NCBI RefSeq assembly: GCF_000287055.2
Contig: NZ_AJYQ02000137.1
Span: forward strand, 122,490 to 186,489
Length of the DNA stretch: 64,000 nt
Reading direction: 5' to 3'
Origin: Vibrio genomosp. F10 str. ZF-129
Lineage (GTDB): Bacteria > Pseudomonadota > Gammaproteobacteria > Enterobacterales > Vibrionaceae
Part shown: one piece after another, positions 26,184-35,602 of the stretch
How positions within the stretch are numbered: the first letter of the stretch is position 1
Layout of the letters: every line of letters starts with the position of its first letter
The notes under the pieces: model-generated
What the model was told of the DNA's origin: nothing
Seen by the model: only the letters and a program-made list of their open reading frames with translations
Databases searched by the model: none
Position numbers and translations under genes: made by a program

Positions 26184-27566
26184 ATGTTTTTAATTGATAC
26201 ATCTGATCCAGATTTAGTGGGTCGCTCGACCCCAGATCCCCTTCGGTACGCATTTAGCCGAAAAAAAGGGGCACATGCTGGTGGGCGTATGGACGTCATT
26301 GAACCCAATCAGGTTCAGAGTCGACTCCAAAATGCTCTGGAGCTATCTAATACTCAAACTCATCCCCGAACAACGAACGGGCGATGTTTATATATTCATA
26401 TCCCTTTTTGCCGAGTGCGTTGTACCTACTGTAATTTTTTCCAATACGCCTCTTCAAAGCAGTTAATGAATCGTTATTTTGAGGCGCTTGTTAAAGAGAT
26501 ACAGTGGAAATCCTCATTTAGTTGGTCTCAATCGGCACCATTCCAAGCGGTGTATGTTGGAGGCGGCACGCCAACTGATCTGTCGTCGCAACAACTAAAA
26601 GAACTTGGCCAGTTACTGAGTTCTTCGTTTCCGTTAACCCGTGATTGTGAAATAACTCTGGAAGGACGAGTGAATCGCTTCAACGATGAAAAATTCGAAG
26701 CGGCATTGGAAGGCGGATTCAACCGATTCTCTTTTGGTGTTCAGAGTTTTGACAATACGGTTCGTCTGGCAGCTAAACGTCTTGATAAGCGAGACTATGT
26801 GATGGAACGATTGCAATCCATGGTGAGTTATAACGCTGCACCGATTGTGATTGATTTGCTCTACGGCTTGCCGCATCAAACGTTAGACAATTGGCGACAG
26901 GATCTTGAAAGCTATCTGGAATCGGGCGTTGATGGCGTTGATTTGTATCAGCTGATCGAGATGAAAGGCTTGCCAATGGAACTGATGGTTAATCAAGGGC
27001 GTTTGCCTATGCCTGCTGACACGGCAATGAAAGCCTCTATGTTTCAAATGGGTGTCGAATTTATGGCTAAGCACCATCAAAGGAGGCTGAGTGTTAATCA
27101 CTGGGCTTCGGGTAATCGTGAGCGCAGCATTTACAACAGCTTGGCAAAAACGACCGCCGAGGTATTGCCTCTTGGGGCGGGTGCCGGCGGCAATGTTAAC
27201 GGTGTCGCCACGATGCAGCTTAGGGACATGGATCAGTACATCAAGGCGATTGAAGATCAGAGGTTTCCAGTCGCGGGGGCCATGAATGTCCCACCCAATG
27301 CCGCAATAGAAAGCGCGATTAAGTCGCACTTTGATCGTGGTGTCCTATCCAAAGCAAATTTGGATTCAGTGGCGAATTTCCCGGTATTTGATGCGTTAAT
27401 TCCACTGTTCAAAGCGTGGCAAAAAAATGGCTTGGTTGAGGTGAGTCAGCAATATGTCGAACTCTCGCTCGCTGGGCAGTTTTGGTCGACAACGTTGGCA
27501 CAAAATACTATCCAAGTGATTCGACCGCTTTTTAATCAAAGTCAATCAAACACAAATGTAGCTTAA
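26184..27566 (+). CDS. hutW: Radical SAM haem-utilisation protein HutW
   Basis: This 460-residue member of the HemN-like radical SAM family has the cluster motif CRVRCTYC in YIHIPFCRVRCTYCNFF and a GGG SAM-binding segment (YVGGGTPTDL). Its relative ChuW opens the haem ring anaerobically to release iron, and HutW is thought to act likewise. An N-terminal extension of about 70 residues precedes the catalytic barrel. hutX starts 7 bp after the stop. The gene runs divergently from tonB, probably under Fur. Confidence 0.93.
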   Translation: MFLIDTSDPDLVGRSTPDPLRYAFSRKKGAHAGGRMDVIEPNQVQSRLQNALELSNTQTHPRTTNGRCLYIHIPFCRVRCTYCNFFQYASSKQLMNRYFEALVKEIQWKSSFSWSQSAPFQAVYVGGGTPTDLSSQQLKELGQLLSSSFPLTRDCEITLEGRVNRFNDEKFEAALEGGFNRFSFGVQSFDNTVRLAAKRLDKRDYVMERLQSMVSYNAAPIVIDLLYGLPHQTLDNWRQDLESYLESGVDGVDLYQLIEMKGLPMELMVNQGRLPMPADTAMKASMFQMGVEFMAKHHQRRLSVNHWASGNRERSIYNSLAKTTAEVLPLGAGAGGNVNGVATMQLRDMDQYIKAIEDQRFPVAGAMNVPPNAAIESAIKSHFDRGVLSKANLDSVANFPVFDALIPLFKAWQKNGLVEVSQQYVELSLAGQFWSTTLAQNTIQVIRPLFNQSQSNTNVA

Positions 27567-27573
27567 TGGAGTC

Positions 27574-28095
27574 ATGATGTTTTTAAGCAGTTCTTACATC
27601 GAAGTCAAAGAAAAAGTCGCTCAGTCGCTAGAAAAAGAAAGCGGTATTGCAGTATCAACGTTAGCGGAACAACTTGGCCTAACAGAAGGTGAGGTTACGC
27701 TCGCACTGCCTGACGAGTGTGTTTCAGTGACCGAAGGAAAAAACACCGAAGCCATTCTTAGCCAACTGCCTGAATGGGGTAAGGTCACCACAATCGTGCA
27801 CTCTTTTGGGTCGATATTTGAATTCAAAAACCCGTTTCCTAAAGGAAAAGTGGCGCATGGATATTACAACATTATGGGTAAAGAAGGGCTACATGGTCAT
27901 TTGAAAATCGACCTTGTAAAGCACATCGCGTTTGTTAGTAAGCCATTTAGGTCGATGGAAAGTCACTACATGGGTTTTTATACACAGCAAGGACATTGTG
28001 TTTTTAAGGTGTATCTTGGGCGCGACAAAAGCCGTCAATTAATTCCACAACAAATCGAAGCATTTAAAGCGTTAAAGAAGGAATACACAGCGTGA
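27574..28095 (+). CDS. hutX: Haem-handling protein HutX
   Basis: This 173-residue cytoplasmic protein belongs to the HutX/ChuX family. It binds haem and passes it to the HutZ enzyme. The N-terminus has a helix-turn-helix-like segment (VSTLAEQLGLTEGEVTLALP) and the rest forms the haem-utilisation fold. Tandem ATG codons occur at 27574 and 27577. The stop overlaps the start of hutZ. Confidence 0.93.
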   Translation: MMFLSSSYIEVKEKVAQSLEKESGIAVSTLAEQLGLTEGEVTLALPDECVSVTEGKNTEAILSQLPEWGKVTTIVHSFGSIFEFKNPFPKGKVAHGYYNIMGKEGLHGHLKIDLVKHIAFVSKPFRSMESHYMGFYTQQGHCVFKVYLGRDKSRQLIPQQIEAFKALKKEYTA

Positions 28096-28637
28096 TAGAC
28101 AAACAACAGAGACTACAAGATCGCATAGGACCAGAAATTCAAGAGTTTAGAGAAAGTTGCCAAACACTCCAATTGGCGACCTTGAATCATGGTATTCCTC
28201 ACGTGAGCTACTCTCCATTTGCTCACACATCGCATGGATACTTCATTTTGATCAGCGATATTGCTCAACATGGGCAGAATCTAAAACACGCCAAATCGGT
28301 CTCTATCATGATGATTGAAGATGAAGCAGAGGCGAAATCGATTTACGCTCGTCGCCGACTCACTTTTGACACCCAAGCTGCCTGTATTGATAAGCAATCA
28401 GACATCGGTGTTGAAGCGATAGCGGCCATGCGACATCGTTTTGGTGAGATTATCGATAACCTTAGTACGCTAGGCGATTTTAACCTTTATCAACTTGTCC
28501 CCGAAAAAGGCCGCTACGTGAAAGGCTTTGGTAAAGCGTTTAACGTAAGCGGTGATGAGTTACTCAGTTTTATGCACCTCACCGAAGGGCATGTTCAAGA
28601 GCAGAAACGAAGCACAGAGAGCAGTGAAATAAGCTAG
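28092..28637 (+). CDS. hutZ: Haem-degrading protein HutZ
   Basis: This 181-residue split-barrel protein of the pyridoxamine-phosphate-oxidase-like fold degrades haem and releases iron in V. cholerae. The N-terminal barrel is followed by the C-terminal part containing FNLYQLVPEKGRYVKGFGKAF. The start is a GTG at 28092 overlapping the hutX stop. A 102 bp gap then leads to the receptor gene, so the receptor may have its own promoter. Confidence 0.93.
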   Translation: MIDKQQRLQDRIGPEIQEFRESCQTLQLATLNHGIPHVSYSPFAHTSHGYFILISDIAQHGQNLKHAKSVSIMMIEDEAEAKSIYARRRLTFDTQAACIDKQSDIGVEAIAAMRHRFGEIIDNLSTLGDFNLYQLVPEKGRYVKGFGKAFNVSGDELLSFMHLTEGHVQEQKRSTESSEIS

Positions 28638-28739
28638 CCGTAATACATAAAATTCAATAGAGCACTCAAATAATAAGGGCAGTTCATGACGATCTGCTCA
28701 ACGGACTCTATTGCCCAAAATTTAGGAATAGGAACAAAA

Positions 28740-30878
28740 ATGCTTAACAAAAAACCTTTAGCCGTGGTGGTTGCTGCGATTCTTTCATCAAATAGTGCCG
28801 TTGCTTTGGCACAAGATGAAGTATTCACGTTAGATCAAGTTGTGGTGTCTAGTACCCGCACGAATCAAACTATTCAGGATACCGCTGCCTCTGTGACGGT
28901 CATCAGTGATCAGGAAATTGAAGAGAATTTGGCGAACAGTGTCGATGACCTTTTCAGCTATACACCTGGTGTTGATGTTCAATCGGACTCTCGCCAGGGC
29001 ATTCAGAGCATTAACATTCGTGGAATGGAAGGAAATCGAATTAAGATTTTGGTGGATGGCGTTTCACAGCCAAACCAATTCAAAAATGTCTCTTCCTTTA
29101 TCAACTCGGGTCGAGTAGACGTTGATATCGATATGATCAAATCCGTTGAAGTGGTGAAAGGTGCGGCTTCTTCTTTACAAGGCAGTGATGCCATTGGCGG
29201 TATTGTTGCATTTGAAACTAAAGATCCGATTGATTTCTTAGCGGACGGAAAAGACGTTGGCGGCCACGCTAAGTTCAACTTTTCATCGGCAGACAATACC
29301 TTCAGTGAGTCGGTGGCACTGGCAAATCGTTTCGGTGATTTAGAAACCTTAGTCGCGTATACAAGACGAGATGGCGAAGAAATCGATAATTTTGGTCATG
29401 TGGATCCACAAAGTTCTGATGCCAATAACGTATTGCTCAAACTTCAATATCAATTGAATCAAGCGCACCGTTTAGAATTTACTGGCGAATACGTCAATAG
29501 CACGATCAAGACTCAGTTTTCCGATGATTTATATACCGACTACTCGGGTGAAGACATCAGTGATCGTTATCGCATTGGCTTGAAACATATTTGGGCGATG
29601 GAATCCTTAGCCGCGGACAAGTTGACGTGGCAGTTGGATTATCAGGTCAAAGATCAGAACGGCATTACAGATCGTACGTTTGCAAGTAGGAGTCGCGGTT
29701 ATACTCCGGGTAACGTGCAGAAAAAAGATTACGTATACAGTGACGAAGGTATTCAAGCTGATATTCAGCTCGATAAGTTTTTTGAAGTAGGTTCGACCGA
29801 ACATTTTGTTGTCTATGGTGCTTCGTTCTCAAATAAAGACATTGCTAACACCAACAGTGAGTACAACTCGCTAAACGCTGACCAAGTGGTTTTCTACATG
29901 CCGGAAGCGTCTGAAACGCGTTACGGTTTTTTTGCCCAAGATGAAATCACGATGGGCAATCTGATTCTAACTCCAGGTGTTCGATTCGATTCTTTTGAAA
30001 CCGATCCGGGCAATAACTTCCCCGAAGGTGGAATGTACGACCCTACGCTCTACAAAGCCTATTCTGATTCAGCGGTGACTGGCCGTTTAGGGGCGCTTTA
30101 TTCTCTTAATCAAGAGAATAAAATCTTTGCTCAAGTCAGCCAAGGCTTCCGTGCACCTGATTTCCAAGAGCTTTTCTATTCTTTCGGTAATCCGATGCAC
30201 GGCTATGCCAGCATCCCTAACCCGGATCTAGAAGCAGAAGAGAGTGTCTCTTACGAGCTAGGCTGGCGTCATGATACAGCGATGAGTTCAACCGAAGTGG
30301 CGGTCTTTTACAGTGACTACGACAACTTTATTGATTACCAAAACACAGGTATGAACGGTCGGGTTGCTGAATACCAATATGTGAACATCAACCAAGCGAC
30401 CATCAAAGGGGTTGAGTTTGCCAATACATTGGATTGGTATGAACTCACAGGTCGCGCTGAGGGCGTGAGCACGCGTGTTGCCGCAGCGTATACAGAAGGC
30501 AAAGACGGAAACAAGGATCCATTGAATTCAGTGAATCCTTGGAATGCGGTACTGGGCCTAAACTACGATGCACCGTCAAATGTTTGGGGAAGTTCACTAA
30601 AAGTGACTTACACCGCGAAGAAAAAGCAATCTGACGTAACTGCAGAAACTAACCGTATGGGACAACCTAGTGAGATGTTTACGCCTAACAGTTCAACGGT
30701 GGTTGATTTAACCGCGTATTACGTGCCGATGAAAGACGTCACGTTACGAGCGGGTATCTTCAACGCAACAGATGAAGAGTACTACAACTGGAGTGATGTT
30801 CGTGGTCAAACGGAAGAAGATAAGTTCTATACTCAGGCTGGTCGAAGCTTCGCGATTACCGCTAAGTACGATTTCTAA
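28740..30878 (+). CDS. TonB-dependent outer-membrane haem receptor
   Basis: This is a 712-residue outer-membrane barrel receptor. The frame opens at 28686, but the ATG at 28740 gives a proper signal peptide (hydrophobic stretch then ALAQ). The TonB box is EVFTLDQVVVSS, followed by the plug domain (VKGAASSLQGSDAIGGIVAF). The barrel has FRAPDFQELFYSFGNPMHG and NPDLEAEES, the FRAP/NPDL haem-receptor signature with its conserved His. It ends in aromatic Phe. It is close to HutA/HutR/HupA-type receptors, but I cannot say which. Its place downstream of hutZ makes haem or haemoglobin the likely ligand. Confidence 0.9.
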   Translation: MLNKKPLAVVVAAILSSNSAVALAQDEVFTLDQVVVSSTRTNQTIQDTAASVTVISDQEIEENLANSVDDLFSYTPGVDVQSDSRQGIQSINIRGMEGNRIKILVDGVSQPNQFKNVSSFINSGRVDVDIDMIKSVEVVKGAASSLQGSDAIGGIVAFETKDPIDFLADGKDVGGHAKFNFSSADNTFSESVALANRFGDLETLVAYTRRDGEEIDNFGHVDPQSSDANNVLLKLQYQLNQAHRLEFTGEYVNSTIKTQFSDDLYTDYSGEDISDRYRIGLKHIWAMESLAADKLTWQLDYQVKDQNGITDRTFASRSRGYTPGNVQKKDYVYSDEGIQADIQLDKFFEVGSTEHFVVYGASFSNKDIANTNSEYNSLNADQVVFYMPEASETRYGFFAQDEITMGNLILTPGVRFDSFETDPGNNFPEGGMYDPTLYKAYSDSAVTGRLGALYSLNQENKIFAQVSQGFRAPDFQELFYSFGNPMHGYASIPNPDLEAEESVSYELGWRHDTAMSSTEVAVFYSDYDNFIDYQNTGMNGRVAEYQYVNINQATIKGVEFANTLDWYELTGRAEGVSTRVAAAYTEGKDGNKDPLNSVNPWNAVLGLNYDAPSNVWGSSLKVTYTAKKKQSDVTAETNRMGQPSEMFTPNSSTVVDLTAYYVPMKDVTLRAGIFNATDEEYYNWSDVRGQTEEDKFYTQAGRSFAITAKYDF

Positions 30879-30909
30879 ATTCTCTTAGCCTCCACGGATA
30901 ATCTAAACC

Positions 30910-30941
30910 GACCGCTCTTCTTATGCAGAGCGGTCTTATTG
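30910..30941 (+). terminator. Haem receptor terminator
   Basis: The 9 bp stem GACCGCTCT / AGAGCGGTC has an 8-base loop and is followed by TTATTGT. It lies 31 bp after the receptor stop. The T run is imperfect. Confidence 0.7.
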
Positions 30942-30959
30942 TATAAGACGAGAAGTATT

Positions 30960-32732
30960 TTGCCGACGTTATTGATCAATAGAACCTGGCTAATAGAGCA
31001 GGCCGCTAAACACAAACACAAAATCATGGTAGCGAATGTTGTTGCCATTTTTGCCACACTTTTGAGTGTTCCCATTCCGTTATTGATGCCACTGCTCATT
31101 GATGAAGTTGTTTTACAACAACCCGCTGCCGGCATTGCATTGTTAGATTCATTTGTTCCCCAGCCTTGGCAGACTCCGGTTGGGTATGTCGTTATTGTCA
31201 CCTTGCTGGTTGTAGTCATGCGATTGGCGAGTCAAGCATTGAATATATACCAAACAAGGCAGTTCACTTTAATATCGAAATCCCTAACAGGAATGGTGCG
31301 CGAACAGCTACTCACAAAGCTGGGCAACATAAGCATGCGTCAATATGAAGAACTAGGCAGTGGCAGTCTTACCGCCCATTTTGTTACCGATGTTGAGACC
31401 ATCGACCAATTCATTGGCGGCGCATTAAGTCGTTTCTTAATTGCCGTTTTAAGCACGCTTGGGATCGCGGCGGTTTTATTTTGGTTAGATTGGAAGCTAG
31501 CGCTTTTTATCGTGCTGCTTAACCCTGTCATCGTCTATTTTTCTCGATTAATGGGACAAAGAGTTAAGACGCTGAAAAAGCGTGAAAATCGCTCATTTGA
31601 ACGTTTCCAACAACGACTCGTTGAGACACTGGAAGGCCTTTATCAACTGCGCGCTTCTAGCCGAGAGCAGCTGTATCTCACCAAACTCAAGGAAGATTCC
31701 AACAATATTCGAATTGATGCTGATAGTTACGCCTGGCAATCTGACGCGGCAAATCGAGTCTCTTTTCTCATGTTTCTCGTTGGGTTTGAAATCTTTCGTG
31801 CAGTGGCGGTTGTGCTCGTGTTGATGGGGGATCTCAGTGTTGGCCAAATCTTTGCCATCTTCGGTTATCTTTGGTTCATGCTTTCGCCTATTCAAGATTT
31901 ACTGAGTATCCAATACTCGTGGTTCAGTGCCAGTGCCGCGATGAAACGCATCAACACCTTGTTAGCTCTGGAAGACGAAAAAAGACCGGTTTCGATCGTA
32001 AACCCGTTTAAAGACAACGAGTCATTTGAGATTGAATGCAGGAACGTTTGTTTTTCATTTGATGGAGAGAGGACCGTGCTGGATAACCTAAATTTGACCA
32101 TCAAAAAAGGTCAGTGCGTGGCGTTGGTGGGAGCTTCTGGTGGAGGTAAATCAACCCTGATTCAATTACTCTTGGGGATTTACCAGAAAGAAAGCGGTGA
32201 CATATTGATCAACGGCCATCCGATTGAGTCGGTGGGTTACGAAGCACTTCGGAAGAGAATCGCGCCGGTATTGCAACAGCCGATTATTTTCAACGATACG
32301 GTAAGACAGAATCTAACGTTAGGCGAACAACATACCGATGACGAGCTGTATGCGGCGCTTAGTGTAGCCCAGTTAACGGAAGCCATTAACAGCATGCCTG
32401 AAGGGTTAGATTCGCAATTGGGACGACAAGGTGTACGGCTTTCAGGTGGGCAAAGACAGCGCCTAGCCATTGCTCGGATGGTGTTAACTAATCCAGACTT
32501 CGTAATCTTAGATGAAGCGACATCAGCGCTAGACACAGCAACGGAATCATCACTTCATCAAGCCATGAAATCGTTTCTTGTGGGTAAAACGACACTCATT
32601 GTTGCGCACCGTTTATCGGCAGTTAAGCAAGCTGACGTCATCTATGTCCTAGAAGATGGCAAAGTGATTCAATCAGGCCAACACCAACAATTGGTGATGG
32701 AAAACGGCCTGTACCAGACTTTGTATGGCTAG
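30960..32732 (+). CDS. ABC transporter, fused permease and ATPase
   Basis: This half-transporter of the ABCB/MsbA-like export family has six membrane helices in the N-terminal 330 residues. An ATPase domain follows: Walker A VGASGGGKSTL, signature LSGGQRQRLAIARM, Walker B VILDEATSALD and the switch His in IVAHRL. It would act as a homodimer of about 590 residues. There is no good ATG at the start. TTG codons exist at 30939 and 30960, and 30960 has GAGAAG upstream. The substrate is unknown; its place after the haem locus does not prove a haem role. Confidence 0.85.
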   Translation: MPTLLINRTWLIEQAAKHKHKIMVANVVAIFATLLSVPIPLLMPLLIDEVVLQQPAAGIALLDSFVPQPWQTPVGYVVIVTLLVVVMRLASQALNIYQTRQFTLISKSLTGMVREQLLTKLGNISMRQYEELGSGSLTAHFVTDVETIDQFIGGALSRFLIAVLSTLGIAAVLFWLDWKLALFIVLLNPVIVYFSRLMGQRVKTLKKRENRSFERFQQRLVETLEGLYQLRASSREQLYLTKLKEDSNNIRIDADSYAWQSDAANRVSFLMFLVGFEIFRAVAVVLVLMGDLSVGQIFAIFGYLWFMLSPIQDLLSIQYSWFSASAAMKRINTLLALEDEKRPVSIVNPFKDNESFEIECRNVCFSFDGERTVLDNLNLTIKKGQCVALVGASGGGKSTLIQLLLGIYQKESGDILINGHPIESVGYEALRKRIAPVLQQPIIFNDTVRQNLTLGEQHTDDELYAALSVAQLTEAINSMPEGLDSQLGRQGVRLSGGQRQRLAIARMVLTNPDFVILDEATSALDTATESSLHQAMKSFLVGKTTLIVAHRLSAVKQADVIYVLEDGKVIQSGQHQQLVMENGLYQTLYG

Positions 32733-32801
32733 GGCGTGTGGGAATGGTTTAAATATGAATAATCCAGCTGAGTGGCAAGATTATTGCTTCTTATAACAAC
32801 G

Positions 32802-32843
32802 TCTGCTGATACCGCTAAGGCGAGATAATGTGCTATCAGCAGA
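32802..32843. other. Long stem in intergenic region
   Basis: TCTGCTGATA and TATCAGCAGA form a perfect 10 bp stem around a 22 nt loop in the 260 bp gap after the ABC transporter. There is no T run, so it is not a standard terminator. Nothing else is evident in the 32733-32992 gap. Confidence 0.45.
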
Positions 32844-32992
32844 AGACAGCTAGCATTAAGTGGCAAGCAGTTTTGTGGAAGAGATATCACCTTAGTGATG
32901 TACGCCTTAGTTTTGAGACTGATGTATTTTTCACCCAAAACAAATTGTATAAACTGAATCAAATGGTTGCATTCCTTTATTAGGTACGTTGT

Positions 32993-34669
32993 ATGTGGAA
33001 AAAATTCATCTCACTGTCAGATAACGGACAGCAGGTGATTGCTCGTTTACCCGCAGCGATCACTGTCGACAAGAATTTCGATTCAACAGGGCTTCAAGAG
33101 ACGTTAGTGGATCTTGAGGCTGATCACATGTTCGTCTTAGAAGAGGATATGCTGCGTTTTGTTAAGCTGGCTAAAGACCTTAAAAAAGACGCCTATGATG
33201 GGGTTGTTATCGCGGAAGTTCGCAATGCGCAAGCTAAAGTCGATTTATCAGACGGGGATATGCTGGCAAGCATTACTGTTACAGGCGCTTATGGTGGCCG
33301 AGGGCTGAGAGGCAATGAAATTATTCATTGTCTGGCGCAGGCGCAAGTGACGAAAGGGATTAACAAACTTGCGTTGAAAAAAGTACTCGTGATGAGTAAT
33401 CAACTCAAGCCAGGAGAAACGTTTACTCAACCTGTTGCGAAAGGCATGAAACCGGTAGAAGGAAAAGATGCCAAGTTTGTCGCCTTAGTTGAGGATGTCA
33501 CTCACCAAGTTTTGGCCCCGCAGGCGAATGATGGTGGCGATAAAGTGGATATGCTTGACCTTGGCGAAACGATCACGGTCGACATCGACGAGCCTTTAAT
33601 GGAGCGTATTCCTTCCACCAAAGGGACTCCAGGTATGACGGTTCAAGGTAAAGTCATTCCGACTAAGCCCGGACAAGACAAGGCGCTGGTGGCAGGGAAA
33701 GGCTCTCATATTTCCCCTAATAATCCCAATTTATTGCTGGCCAGTGTCTCTGGTATGCCAATCATAAAAGAGAAGACGGTCGACGTAGATAATGCCCTTT
33801 GTTTAGGCAATATTGGTGTTGCGACGGGCCATATTAAGTTTAAAGGCTCTATTGTGGTGAAAGGCAATATTGAGTCTGACATGATGGTGAGAGCGACGGG
33901 TTCGATCACCGTTGGTGGCTTTATTGAAAGTGCCAATGTGCAAGCTCAAGGTAATATTGAAGTGGCGAAAGGGATCATTGGTCACACCGTTTCTGAAGGT
34001 GATCCCAAAAGCTGTATTGTCAAATCAGGTGGTTCGATCAAAGCCAATTATGCACAATTTTCAGAGCTGCAAGCGGCGGAAGATATCCACCTGTCAGTAC
34101 ACTGTTTAAACAATGTTCTCCGCTGTGGTAAAGATTTGCATGTTAGCGATAGCAATGGCAAACAAGGAACGCTGAGTGGCGGAGAAGCAAAAGTCGGGGG
34201 TAAGGTAACTTGTATTAACCTTGGGGTGGAAGGTGATACCGCCACTCATTTAGAAGGCTTTGCAAAGTTTGCCATGTATAAAGAGCGAATCTCTAAGCTT
34301 AAAGCGAGTTATAAGGAGGCTCAAGAATCGACAATGGACGTCGTGAGACGAGAGCTAGAATTCAAGAAAACACCGAAATCTGAGCGCAGTGATGAAGATG
34401 AGCAGAAATTGGAACAGTTGAAACTGCGAGAAAACAATAAGCTAGAAAAAGCCAAGCTTGCGGTTGAAATGTGTAAAGAAGAGTTTGAGGCCTTGTTGGA
34501 GACGAACACCGTGGAAGCCAAGAATAAGGTCTATTCCCATGTGACGGTCCAGTTTGGCGATGAAAAGGTGATCACGAAGCGCAGCCATGGCCCGAGTGTG
34601 TTTACCTTTAATCAGTATGAGATTAACTGTGTATCAATGATGGGCGATGAAGCGGTGACAGAATTGTAG
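32993..34669 (+). CDS. FapA/DUF342-family protein
   Basis: This 558-residue protein belongs to the FapA (DUF342) family, found widely in bacteria with unclear biochemical role. After an N-terminal region comes a repetitive parallel beta-helix-like part with recurring V-KGNI, GSI-VGG and GNIEVAKG turns. A C-terminal coiled coil follows, rich in Lys and Glu (about residues 430-515), and then a short terminal domain. The fold suggests a filament- or polymer-forming scaffold. It has its own gap on both sides and a terminator at 34714, so it is a single-gene unit. Confidence 0.8.
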   Translation: MWKKFISLSDNGQQVIARLPAAITVDKNFDSTGLQETLVDLEADHMFVLEEDMLRFVKLAKDLKKDAYDGVVIAEVRNAQAKVDLSDGDMLASITVTGAYGGRGLRGNEIIHCLAQAQVTKGINKLALKKVLVMSNQLKPGETFTQPVAKGMKPVEGKDAKFVALVEDVTHQVLAPQANDGGDKVDMLDLGETITVDIDEPLMERIPSTKGTPGMTVQGKVIPTKPGQDKALVAGKGSHISPNNPNLLLASVSGMPIIKEKTVDVDNALCLGNIGVATGHIKFKGSIVVKGNIESDMMVRATGSITVGGFIESANVQAQGNIEVAKGIIGHTVSEGDPKSCIVKSGGSIKANYAQFSELQAAEDIHLSVHCLNNVLRCGKDLHVSDSNGKQGTLSGGEAKVGGKVTCINLGVEGDTATHLEGFAKFAMYKERISKLKASYKEAQESTMDVVRRELEFKKTPKSERSDEDEQKLEQLKLRENNKLEKAKLAVEMCKEEFEALLETNTVEAKNKVYSHVTVQFGDEKVITKRSHGPSVFTFNQYEINCVSMMGDEAVTEL

Positions 34670-34713
34670 CGCACTCGACAGTTAATAGGATCCAAATAGG
34701 GTCTGTAAATATT

Positions 34714-34738
34714 AAAGCTGGCAATAAGCCAGCTTTTT
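34714..34738 (+). terminator. Terminator of the FapA-family gene
   Basis: The 9 bp stem AAAGCTGGC / GCCAGCTTT with a 5-base loop is followed by a T-rich run. It lies 45 bp beyond the stop codon and marks the last clear host feature before the prophage. Confidence 0.88.
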
Positions 34739-35170
34739 GTTTTTGAAATCTACACTTATAAAACCTACGTTTATAAATGGTTACCCTTACTTTTCTGGAT
34801 GTAGACCAGATAGATATTGGTAGGGTTATTACAATTCACGTTTATGCAGTTTTTGCATCTTTACTGGTGTCTTTCCAGTATTGAACTCTAATGCGATGCA
34901 ATTGCGCTCTTCTCATTTTTTTCATTTTATCCTCTCTTCATTTTATCGAGGCTTTCGTGAGTGTTAATATAACTCAATGTTTTTATTTAGCCTGTATTCA
35001 ATCTAGCCTTGAATCTTCATTATCGCCACGATCTAAGTCACATTATTAAGCAAGATGATAGGAGTATTAGAATAATGATGTGATCAGTGTCTATTAAACT
35101 ATGATGTGTTCAGCCAGTGCAGAGATGTACGGAAAATCGAGTAAAATCGATCATTAATCATTGGGCATTC

Positions 35171-35198
35171 AAAAAAAAAGAGCCAGCGGCTCTTTTTT
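35171..35198. terminator. Bidirectional terminator
   Basis: AAGAGCC-AGC-GGCTCTT is flanked by nine A on the left and six T on the right, so it can stop transcription from either side. Confidence 0.8.
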
Positions 35199-35311
35199 AT
35201 CATGAACATCAACGACTTTATTGGCTATCTTCACCGATAAAACCACCGGTTTGATTTGTTGTAATTTTTATATAAATAAAATCAATTAGTTATGTTTTAT
35301 TGTTTTGTTGG

Positions 35312-35360
35312 GTGGCGACAAAGTGGCGACGAATTGAGCTGAGTGACTTATCATCGCCAC
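35312..35360. repeat. GTGGCGA repeats, possible integrase arm sites
   Basis: GTGGCGACA (35312) and GTGGCGACG (35323) are direct repeats 11 bp apart. An inverted copy (TCGCCAC, 35354-35360) follows, and a further inverted copy occurs near 35025. Short direct repeats of this kind at a phage end may be arm-type sites for a tyrosine integrase; this is inferred. Confidence 0.4.
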
Positions 35361-35534
35361 AATTGTGTCAAGTATTGGACTCCTCAAGTTGGTTCTCAAA
35401 ATTAGTTTGTTGCTATGAGAATAAGAGCATATTTTTGCGTTGTACTTCTAGCTTGTATGTAGAGGATGTTTTTTCTTAAACGTTAATGAGTAGGATAGGA
35501 ATTACTCCAACACCTTTGCTTGCTGTGTTTGGAT

Positions 35535-35568
35535 AGCCCGGGTTCTTTGAAGCTCGGGCTTATTTTTT
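35535..35568 (+). terminator. Terminator-like hairpin facing the late operon end
   Basis: AGCCCGGG and CTCGGGCT pair with one G-T mismatch around a 10-base loop, then a T-rich run. The orientation is plus strand. It would block transcription entering the tail genes from the host side. Confidence 0.55.
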
Positions 35569-35602
35569 GGTTGTTGATAAATGTGGCGGACCATGAATAT
35601 TT

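Larger units (their letters stand above)
34747..35602. other. Host-prophage boundary region without genes
   Basis: There is no coding gene in this stretch. It holds a two-way terminator (35171-35198), GTGGCGA repeats (35312-35360) and a hairpin with T run (35535-35568). The left prophage end lies somewhere here, but the att core cannot be placed because the right end is outside the window. Confidence 0.55.

Noticed and set aside
26883..27329. 148-residue frame opposite hutW
   Set aside because: It is antisense to conserved HutW sequence with no motif or plausible context.
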